Shown: piece after piece, positions 5,733-12,798 of the stretch
Layout of the letters: each line of letters starts with the position of its first letter
How positions within the stretch are numbered: position 1 is the stretch's first letter
From: Methanospirillum sp.
GTDB lineage: Archaea > Halobacteriota > Methanomicrobia > Methanomicrobiales > Methanospirillaceae
Direction of reading: 5' to 3'
Assembly: GCA_028679485.1 (NCBI GenBank)
Contig: JAJRBL010000156.1
Span: 1 to 12,798, forward strand
Length of the DNA stretch: 12,798 nt
Position numbers and translations under genes: made by a program
Notes under the pieces: model-generated
What the model was told of the DNA's origin: nothing
The model's database searches: none
Seen by the model: only the letters and a program-made list of their open reading frames with translations

Positions 5733-6971
5733 ATGGCAGATACTGCCCGCCCCCCGGATGATATGAAGACACCCGAAGAGTTATACCGCTACCTCGTAGA
5801 CCGGGTCGCAGGAATGGAATCACAAAACCAGGAACTTAAAGAACAGATCAGGCAGCTTGAGTCTGACAAAAGATACGTGGAAACCCAGAAGATTCGGTAC
5901 GAGCGGGAAGTCCGGAAGTTAAAGAGTGAAATAGAGCATCTCAAGACACCGCCCCTTATCGTCGGCACGATCACGGATATAATCGATTCAGGACGTGTTG
6001 TGGTGCGATCAAGTGCGGGACCCAGGTTTTTGGTCCGGGTTTCACAGTCGGTAAGTCCGGATGCGCTGAAAGCAGGGGTCAGGTGTACCCTGAACCAGCA
6101 GTCTCTTGCAATAGTCGAAGTTCTTCCAAGCAGCTACGATTCACAGGTATATGGAATGGAACTCGTGGATGCACCTATGGAGACGTACGAAGATATCGGC
6201 GGACTTGAAAAACAGATCATGGAGATCAGGGAGGCAGTTGAACTGCCGATGACCCGTCCCGATCTCTTTGAAAAGATCGGTATTAATCCGCCCAAGGGAG
6301 TTCTTCTGTACGGACCTCCCGGAACCGGGAAGACCCTGCTTGCAAAGGCGGTTGCGCATGAGACCCACGCGGTATTCCTTCATACGGTGGGTTCTGAACT
6401 CGTCCAGAAATATATCGGCGAGGGAGCCAGGCTTGTCAGGGAGCTCTTTGACCTGGCGAAGGAGAAAGCCCCGTCCATCGTCTTTATCGATGAGATCGAT
6501 GCCATCGGTGCTTCACGTACCGAAGCCATGACATCGGGGGACCGGGAAGTGCAGAGAACCCTCATGCAGCTCCTTGCAGCAATGGATGGTTTTGAACCGA
6601 GGGGGGATGTGAAGATCATCGGGGCGACCAACCGGATTGATATTCTCGATGCAGCACTCCTCCGGCCCGGGAGGTTTGACCGGATTATCGAGATTCCGCT
6701 GCCTGATACCGAAGGGAGATATTCAATCCTGAAAGTCCATACACGGTGTATGAATCTTTCAGACGATGTCGACATGATGGAGATAGCGAGGCTAACCGAG
6801 GGAAGAAACGGTGCTGACCTCAATGCCATATGCATGGAGGCAGGAATGTTTGCGATCAGGAAGGAGCATCCGAAGGTATCTCATGACGATTTCCTTACTG
6901 CTCTCAACAAGTTCAGGTATGACTTCGAGAAGGATCATCGCCTGAGTGCTGCAGGCGTTATGTTCGCCTGA
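5733..6971 (+). CDS. pan: proteasome-activating nucleotidase (PAN), paralogue A with non-canonical C-terminus
   Basis: This 412-residue AAA+ ATPase resembles archaeal PAN, the hexameric unfoldase that feeds proteins to the 20S proteasome in the cytoplasm. Domains in order: an N-terminal coiled coil (about 15-70), an OB-fold (about 75-145), then the AAA+ module. The latter has Walker A GPPGTGKT (194-201), the pore loop KYIG (227-230), Walker B IVFIDE (249-254) and the second region of homology [20 protein letters not shown] (298-317). The protein ends GVMFA. The canonical HbYX docking motif would be hydrophobic-Tyr-any; here Phe replaces Tyr (M-F-A). ATG 5733 follows TGATGATC; ATG 5763 is an alternative in-frame start. 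A second PAN gene lies 0.5 kb downstream on the opposite strand. Confidence 0.93.
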   Translation: MADTARPPDDMKTPEELYRYLVDRVAGMESQNQELKEQIRQLESDKRYVETQKIRYEREVRKLKSEIEHLKTPPLIVGTITDIIDSGRVVVRSSAGPRFLVRVSQSVSPDALKAGVRCTLNQQSLAIVEVLPSSYDSQVYGMELVDAPMETYEDIGGLEKQIMEIREAVELPMTRPDLFEKIGINPPKGVLLYGPPGTGKTLLAKAVAHETHAVFLHTVGSELVQKYIGEGARLVRELFDLAKEKAPSIVFIDEIDAIGASRTEAMTSGDREVQRTLMQLLAAMDGFEPRGDVKIIGATNRIDILDAALLRPGRFDRIIEIPLPDTEGRYSILKVHTRCMNLSDDVDMMEIARLTEGRNGADLNAICMEAGMFAIRKEHPKVSHDDFLTALNKFRYDFEKDHRLSAAGVMFA

Positions 6972-6975
6972 ATCC

Positions 6976-6982
6976 TTTTTTT
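6976..6982 (+). terminator. oligo-T terminator of PAN paralogue A
   Basis: Seven T begin four bases after the TGA stop (6969-6971), the usual archaeal termination signal. Confidence 0.5.
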
Positions 6983-6994
6983 AGCCCGGATAGC

Positions 6995-7025
6995 ATCCTT
7001 CTTTGGATATCTGCAAAAGAAGGAT
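6995..7025. terminator. 10-bp inverted repeat between convergent genes
   Basis: ATCCTTCTTT (6995-7004) and AAAGAAGGAT (7016-7025) are perfect complements around an 11-base spacer. It sits between the ends of PAN paralogue A and the convergent gene at 7035-7490, consistent with a bidirectional termination hairpin. Confidence 0.5.
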
Positions 7026-7034
7026 TGGGATCGG

Positions 7035-7490
7035 TCACCGGATATCCAGAACCTGGAATTCCGGTTCATTACACCAGATCTCAAACGAATAACCGCATTT
7101 ATTAATCTCTTCATACTCCGCATGTTCCTGGCCAAAAGGATGGTATCGCCGAGAGATCTCCCCGTCCGGGGTTACCCAGTACCAGAATTTCCATGGCCAG
7201 GGATTGGTTACCGGAGGCGATTCCCTGTTCAGATACCTCGTTTTTGCTACGGCCAGGGTACAGTATGTACCAGGAGAGATCCCGAAAAACTGGTCTGTCC
7301 CATACTTCCTGATAAAATACTTCAGGTCCGATGCCAGGGAGAGGGCTGCTGATAGTGAGTTTACCGGAACTAAGATCCCGACAGAGATCTCGATCGGGTT
7401 ATAAAACCGTAACGCATGCCAGGCGGTTTCAGATCTCCGGAGTTCCTGGTATATTCTGATGCCAGGTCTGCTGATTATCAGCAGATTCAT
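7035..7490 (-). CDS. uncharacterised protein, 151 codons
   Basis: I do not recognise this protein. It has no evident signal peptide or long membrane segment, although residues 35-60 are moderately hydrophobic. A striking aromatic cluster, TNPWPWKFWYWVTPDGEI, occupies about residues 93-110 and is followed by a mixed charged C-terminus with Cys residues (NKCGYSFEIWCNEPEF). The composition looks like a real soluble protein and the opposite strand has only shorter frames. ATG 7490 directly abuts a run of eight T that follows the second PAN gene, so the start and promoter are uncertain. It lies on the same strand as and 15 bases after PAN paralogue B, and ends convergent with PAN paralogue A. A proteasome connection is only a guess from position. 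Confidence 0.5.
   Translation of the reverse strand: MNLLIISRPGIRIYQELRRSETAWHALRFYNPIEISVGILVPVNSLSAALSLASDLKYFIRKYGTDQFFGISPGTYCTLAVAKTRYLNRESPPVTNPWPWKFWYWVTPDGEISRRYHPFGQEHAEYEEINKCGYSFEIWCNEPEFQVLDIR
7468..7484. repeat. perfect 17-base palindrome at the start of the uncharacterised gene
   Basis: CTGCTGAT-T-ATCAGCAG has eight-base arms around one base. In minus-strand RNA it follows the T8 run and the proposed ATG. It may be an operator or an RNA hairpin in a leader, and suggests that the true translation start may lie further downstream. Confidence 0.4.
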
Positions 7491-7498
7491 AAAAAAAA
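7491..7498 (-). terminator. oligo-T terminator after PAN paralogue B
   Basis: Eight T on the minus strand begin seven bases after the second PAN gene's stop, typical of archaeal termination. If active, the next gene on this strand needs its own promoter or depends on read-through. Confidence 0.5.
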
Positions 7499-7505
7499 TG
7501 ATGAA

Positions 7506-8669
7506 TCAGCGGTACATCCGCTCTTCCTGGTCATGTTCTTCACCGCCAACCTTGAAGACTGCCTCAAGAAGATCATGGTTCGTCACTTCAAAGGCACTCT
7601 TCCTGACGGCAAACATTCCGGCTTCCCTGCAGACGGCCTGGATCTGGGCTCCGGTGAATCCTTCAGTCAGGGCACCGATCTCTCCCAGGTTAACATCCGG
7701 GGAGAGGGTCATTTTACGGGTATGGATCTTCAGGATCTCTTCCCTGGCGGAAGAATCTGGCACCGGGATCTCGATTATCCGGTCAAATCTCCCGGGCCGG
7801 AGGAGTGCTGCATCGAGCATGTCGACCCGGTTCGTGGCTGCCATAATCCTGACATCACCCCGGTTGTCAAACCCGTCCATCTCGGCAAGGAGTTGCATCA
7901 GCGTCCGTTGGACTTCTGCACTCCCGCTCGTCCCGTCATTCGTCCGGGTAGTACCGATGGCGTCAATCTCATCGATGAAGACGATGGACGGTACCCGATC
8001 CCGTGCAAGGGTGAAGAGTTCACGTACCATCTGTGCTCCTTCTCCGATGTACTTGTGCACCAGTTCGCTCCCGCTCATCCGGATAAAGGTTGCCTGGGCA
8101 TTATGCGCAACTGCCTTCGCTAGCAGGGTCTTTCCGGTTCCGGGAGGACCATAAAGGAGGATTCCCTTCGGGGGTTCGACGCCGATGCGTTCAAATACTT
8201 CCGGCATTGTCAGGGGGTATTCTACCGCTTCTCGTATCTCTTCAATCTCCCTGGATAATCCGCCGATATATTCAAAGGTAACGGACGGGGACTCATCGAG
8301 TTCCATTACCCGTACCCTGGCGTCATACGTCTCTTCAAGAATCTTGACCACCGATAAAGCGTTGTTAACCGCAACTTTGCATCCCGGGTGGATATGAGGG
8401 CGCAGCTCATCAGAGATTATGGTTACGTACTCCTGGTTATTACCCATCTGGCGCAGGTATATCTCCCCGTTTTCAAAGATGTCAACCACCGATGCTACAA
8501 ACAGTGGCATTCTCTTCAGTTGGGAGTTTTCCCGTTTCAGGACTGAGTTCTCCTTCAACAACTCCTCGGAACGGATCGACAGTTCAAGATTCTGGGCCTC
8601 CAGCTCCTGGATCCGAATCTGATAATGGATCTCATTTTCGCAGGAGATGCGGGCGAGAGGCTCTTCCAT
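7506..8669 (-). CDS. pan: proteasome-activating nucleotidase (PAN), paralogue B with canonical HbYX tail
   Basis: The 387-residue product is a second PAN-type AAA+ ATPase. It has a shorter N-terminus with coiled coil (about 12-53) and an OB-fold (about 55-115). Walker A GPPGTGKT is at 174-181, the pore loop KYIG at 206-209, Walker B IVFIDE at 229-234, and [20 protein letters not shown] at 278-297. It ends EERMYR, a textbook hydrophobic-Tyr-any motif that in PAN docks into the 20S alpha ring and opens the gate. It is clearly homologous to paralogue A throughout the AAA+ module but diverges in the N-terminal half and tail. A TATAAG element (about 8693-8704, minus) is spaced for a nearly leaderless transcript from ATG 8669. 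Confidence 0.94.
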   Translation of the reverse strand: MEEPLARISCENEIHYQIRIQELEAQNLELSIRSEELLKENSVLKRENSQLKRMPLFVASVVDIFENGEIYLRQMGNNQEYVTIISDELRPHIHPGCKVAVNNALSVVKILEETYDARVRVMELDESPSVTFEYIGGLSREIEEIREAVEYPLTMPEVFERIGVEPPKGILLYGPPGTGKTLLAKAVAHNAQATFIRMSGSELVHKYIGEGAQMVRELFTLARDRVPSIVFIDEIDAIGTTRTNDGTSGSAEVQRTLMQLLAEMDGFDNRGDVRIMAATNRVDMLDAALLRPGRFDRIIEIPVPDSSAREEILKIHTRKMTLSPDVNLGEIGALTEGFTGAQIQAVCREAGMFAVRKSAFEVTNHDLLEAVFKVGGEEHDQEERMYR

Positions 8670-8692
8670 AGTACATAATTATCCAGTGGTTC

Positions 8693-8704
8693 TACTTATA
8701 CATG
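8693..8704 (-). promoter_or_regulatory. TATA element of PAN paralogue B
   Basis: ATGTATAAGTAG on the minus strand is centred about 28 bases before ATG 8669, consistent with a leaderless or near-leaderless message. The divergent gene at 8712 shares this short spacer; its own candidate element is CATAATTAT near 8673-8682. Confidence 0.45.
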
Positions 8705-8711
8705 AGTGTGC

Positions 8712-9110
8712 ATGATACTCCATGGACGCGGAATCTCGCGTGGTATCGGAAAAGGACCGTTACTCATTGGTCCAGATCCTATCTCATTCCTTTCCGGAGT
8801 GGATCCAAGGACTGGAATCGTTATCGAACCAGGGCATCCTCTTGAGGGAAAGGACATATCAGGGTCTGTACTGGCCTTTGAATACGGGAAGGGATCGACG
8901 GTGGGGAGTTATATCCTCTATGCTCTCTCGCGCAACGGGCATGCTCCGGCAGCGATAATCAACCGGGAGGCAGAGACCATCATCGCAGTCGGCGCAATCA
9001 TGGGGAAAATCCCCATGATAGACCGGATCGGAATTCCGTTATCTGATCTTCCTCCCGGAATAAGAGCTGAAGTTAACGGTTCGACAGGAACCCTGGAGAT
9101 CGTGGAGTAA
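8712..9110 (+). CDS. phosphomevalonate dehydratase small subunit (DUF126, aconitase X swivel domain)
   Basis: This 132-residue protein matches the DUF126 swivel-domain family. By family knowledge it is the small subunit of the archaeal phosphomevalonate dehydratase, which converts (R)-5-phosphomevalonate to trans-anhydromevalonate 5-phosphate for isoprenoid lipid synthesis. Recognisable stretches are GRGISRGIGKGPLL (5-18), ISFLSGVDPRTG (24-35), PGHPLEGKDISG (40-51), the family Ser motif FEYGKGSTVGSYILY (56-70) and PAAIINREAE (79-88). The frame can begin at GTG 8706, but ATG 8712 gives the usual N-terminus. The large, Fe-S-containing aconitase-X subunit is not in this window, although it is often adjacent in other archaea. 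It is divergent from PAN paralogue B. Confidence 0.88.
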   Translation: MILHGRGISRGIGKGPLLIGPDPISFLSGVDPRTGIVIEPGHPLEGKDISGSVLAFEYGKGSTVGSYILYALSRNGHAPAAIINREAETIIAVGAIMGKIPMIDRIGIPLSDLPPGIRAEVNGSTGTLEIVE

Positions 9111-9115
9111 AGGGA

Positions 9116-9120
9116 TTTTT
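9116..9120 (+). terminator. short T-run after the dehydratase subunit gene
   Basis: Five T follow the stop at 9108-9110 by five bases, just before the convergent lipoprotein gene's stop. This is a weak candidate terminator. Confidence 0.3.
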
Positions 9121-9121
9121 A

Positions 9122-9790
9122 TCAGGACTGATACGAGTATTCCATCATATATCTCGGGCCCAGGTACTGATATCCCCAGTCCCTGCAGTACTCTTCCAGT
9201 TTTTTGATATCGGTTATCACCTGTTTTTTATAAAGATCGGAGAGATCCTGGTATCTTCTAAACTCCGCGAGAGAATAACTGTCTGACTGCATATTTTTCC
9301 AGTATACAGCCTGTTTCAGGCTTGATGCGTACTCCTTCAGGTCGTGGATATATCCCCGGTATTTATTAAAGATGATCTCCTCTTTTGCATTGAGGCCAGG
9401 GAAATTTTTATTATCCGGTAGTGACTGATCGAGGTTGTAGGTAGTGGTAATATTCAGCACCAGTTTTTCGAGGGCCAGGGCTTTATTCTGTATCCCCCGT
9501 GAATCAAGTGCTTGATCTGATATGCCGATCTCGGAATAGGCAGCTGTCAGCCTGGGGAAGGTGGTCCCGATGAACTGGCGAAGCGGTTCTGATTTCACGG
9601 ATATAATGGCGGTATCTTCCCGGGCTTCCATGGCAGGCGAGGGAGTATCATCCTGCCCTGAAGAGGATTTCGGTGTGATTGCGGATCCATTGTCTGACAG
9701 AGATGAGAGGTCATCGGGAAAGACGCATCCTGCAGAGAGTAAGATAAGGATGAGAAGAACCATCCCAACCAGCAACCCATCCGGTAACAT
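9122..9790 (-). CDS. putative lipoprotein of unknown function
   Basis: The 222-residue product begins with a hydrophobic signal segment (about residues 5-20) ending in the lipobox LLSAGC, with Cys22 as the probable lipidation site, so the mature protein should be anchored outside the cell membrane. A Ser/Pro/Asp-rich low-complexity linker follows (about 27-55), then an apparently helical domain rich in Tyr, Lys and Gln, ending YLGPRYMMEYSYQS. I recognise no catalytic motif. GAGGGT immediately precedes ATG 9790, and a TATATATAT element at 9813-9821 is spaced for a transcript starting close to the ATG. The gene is convergent with the dehydratase subunit gene, with only 11 bases between stops. 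Confidence 0.75.
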   Translation of the reverse strand: MLPDGLLVGMVLLILILLSAGCVFPDDLSSLSDNGSAITPKSSSGQDDTPSPAMEAREDTAIISVKSEPLRQFIGTTFPRLTAAYSEIGISDQALDSRGIQNKALALEKLVLNITTTYNLDQSLPDNKNFPGLNAKEEIIFNKYRGYIHDLKEYASSLKQAVYWKNMQSDSYSLAEFRRYQDLSDLYKKQVITDIKKLEEYCRDWGYQYLGPRYMMEYSYQS

Positions 9791-9812
9791 ACCCTCGCAT
9801 ATGAGAAACGAG

Positions 9813-9821
9813 TATATATAT
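9813..9821 (-). promoter_or_regulatory. TATA element of the lipoprotein gene
   Basis: An alternating TA tract is centred about 26 bases before ATG 9790. The remainder of the 178-base spacer up to the next plus-strand gene shows no other clear feature. Confidence 0.5.
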
Positions 9822-9968
9822 TGATCCGGTGTCCCGGGGACTGATGAAGGTATCGTATACTGCCAAACGGTATGATATACGGAAAGTTATTTGCTGCTTT
9901 CCTTCTGCAGATTTTGGATAATCTTCGTTTCATTCCGATTGTTCACCGTTTTTCCCCTATGATTCATA

Positions 9969-10919
9969 TTGCTTGCCCTCAAACCTTACTTGGTGGACAT
10001 TCTTACTATCGTTCTGACCATCATGGGTCTGTGCATGTTCGAGATCATCTGCAGCATCGATAATGCAATAATCAATGCAGAAGTCCTCGGAACAATGCAG
10101 AAAAAATACCGGAGATGGTTCCTTTTATGGGGAATGCTGATTGCAGTATTCCTGGTACGCGGTCTTTTGCCTCTCATTCTCGTATGGCTTTCAACGCCTG
10201 AACTGACCCCCTGGGAAGCCTTTCCCGCAATGTTCAGTGATAAGCCTGAAATCCGTGAAGCGGTTGAGAGATCTGCCCCCATGCTACTCGTCGGGGGGGG
10301 AACATTCCTGCTTTTTCTCTTCTTCCACTGGCTTTTTCTCGAAGAGAAGGAGTTCGGATTACGCGGCGAGAGGTATTTCTTCTCCAAGGGAATCTGGTTT
10401 TACGCCGTAATATCTGTTATCCTGGCCGGAATTGTCTGGCTTTCAATCCATGTCAACCCACTCATGGCATTTGGAGCAGTCATAGGTTCAACGGCCTTTT
10501 TTATCGTTCACGGGTTCAGGCAGAACGCCGAACTGCAGGAACAGAAACTGATTGGGGGAGATCTCTCCGATATCAGCAAGATCCTCTATCTCGAGGTCAT
10601 TGACGCCACTTTCTCCATCGACGGCGTGCTCGGAGCCTTTGCCTTTACCATGTCGGTTCCGCTTATCCTTGTAGGCAATGCTCTCGGAGCGATTGCAGTC
10701 CGTCAGATCACCGTAGGTAACATCGACCGGATCAGGAAGTACAAATTTTTAAAGAACGGCGCAATGTATTCTATCCTCTGCCTGGGGATTATCATGCTTG
10801 TCGACAGTTTCGGCGTACATATACCTGAATTCGTATCCCCGATAATTACATTCGGGGTGGTCGGGTTATTTTTCTTTAAATCAATGCGTCAGGCAGATAA
10901 AGGGAATCCCTCTGCATGA
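9969..10919 (+). CDS. DUF475 / TerC-like integral membrane protein
   Basis: The frame encodes up to 316 residues with about seven to eight hydrophobic membrane segments. It carries the paired acidic intramembrane motifs of the DUF475/TerC group: FEIICSIDNAIINAEVLG (about 24-41) and YLEVIDATFSIDGVLGAFAF (about 208-227). TerC-like proteins are linked to metal ion handling, especially manganese export, and tellurite resistance; the substrate of DUF475 members is not established. The first in-frame start is TTG 9969; GTG 9993 and ATG 10023 are alternatives, and none has a strong Shine-Dalgarno. ATG 10023 would cut into the first membrane segment. The gene stands alone, with no neighbour that hints at its substrate. 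Confidence 0.8.
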   Translation: MLALKPYLVDILTIVLTIMGLCMFEIICSIDNAIINAEVLGTMQKKYRRWFLLWGMLIAVFLVRGLLPLILVWLSTPELTPWEAFPAMFSDKPEIREAVERSAPMLLVGGGTFLLFLFFHWLFLEEKEFGLRGERYFFSKGIWFYAVISVILAGIVWLSIHVNPLMAFGAVIGSTAFFIVHGFRQNAELQEQKLIGGDLSDISKILYLEVIDATFSIDGVLGAFAFTMSVPLILVGNALGAIAVRQITVGNIDRIRKYKFLKNGAMYSILCLGIIMLVDSFGVHIPEFVSPIITFGVVGLFFFKSMRQADKGNPSA

Positions 10920-11148
10920 ATTTTATATTCCGTCGCAGATTTTTGCATGAACAGAAAAGATCTTGGAATAATCGAAAAGTAAAGCCAATCAGTCTAAAAC
11001 CTACGGATGATGCAGTTCATCTCAATGTTCTGGTAACCAGTCCTGATATACTGGAAAGTTAGCATTATACTATAAACGCCACTTTTAATCTGAATAACAC
11101 CAATAGTAATGGACACATTTTCCTATCACCCTTAATGGGAGGTTCCTA
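10920..11148. promoter_or_regulatory. gyrB: intergenic region with candidate gyrB promoter
   Basis: A T5 run at 10940-10944 may end the membrane protein transcript. CTATAAAC (about 11070-11077) and TTTTAATC (about 11084-11091) are candidate TATA elements for gyrB, giving a leader of about 35-50 bases. GGGAGGT at 11137-11143 is a strong Shine-Dalgarno, five bases before TTG 11149. I see no RNA gene in this interval. Confidence 0.45.

Positions 11149-12798
<1,650 letters not shown>

Overview
The window looks like chromosomal DNA from a methanogenic euryarchaeon, most likely of the Methanomicrobiales. That placement is inferred from the gene set: proteasome-activating nucleotidases, archaeal MBF1, the archaeal ADTH/DHQ-synthase-II entry to the shikimate pathway, the small subunit of the archaeal phosphomevalonate dehydratase, and a bacterial-type gyrase B. 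Short A/T-rich TATA elements about 25 bases before several starts, and oligo-T ends, also fit an archaeon. The genus cannot be fixed from sequence alone.

Layout. Positions 1-4889 (minus strand) hold a compact aromatic amino acid operon, transcribed right to left: two tandem class I aldolase-like ADTH synthases, 3-dehydroquinate synthase II, prephenate dehydrogenase (tyrA), prephenate dehydratase (pheA) and EPSP synthase (aroA, cut by the left edge). All junctions are overlapping or nearly so, which implies translational coupling. Upstream, 4890-5183 is a regulatory leader. Then come MBF1 (minus), a first PAN ATPase (plus), an unrecognised 151-codon gene (minus) and a second PAN ATPase (minus). 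After these are the phosphomevalonate dehydratase small subunit (plus), a lipoprotein (minus), a DUF475/TerC-like membrane protein (plus) and gyrB (plus, cut by the right edge).

The most interesting structure is the operon leader. A TATA-like element (about 5090-5102, minus) lies about 25 bases before an ATG at 5068. That ATG opens a 47-codon ORF with no Phe, Tyr or Trp in its first 30 residues and 11 of 17 aromatic residues at its end (VFSGFDAFFFRFYQFFWY, then TGA). The end of this ORF sits in one arm of a hairpin (4909-4932). The other arm of that hairpin can instead pair perfectly with the Shine-Dalgarno region of the first biosynthetic gene (4893-4901). This is the layout expected of leader-peptide attenuation controlled by charged aromatic tRNAs, here in an archaeon. 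A perfect 19-base palindrome (4-bp-rich CATG repeats, 5114-5132) sits just upstream of the TATA element, where an archaeal activator would bind.

Two further points stand out. gyrB has an in-frame TAA (11650-11652) inside what looks like an extra stretch of about 30 codons, while its frame is otherwise open to the window end. The two PAN paralogues differ at the C-terminal proteasome-docking motif: MYR in one, MFA in the other.
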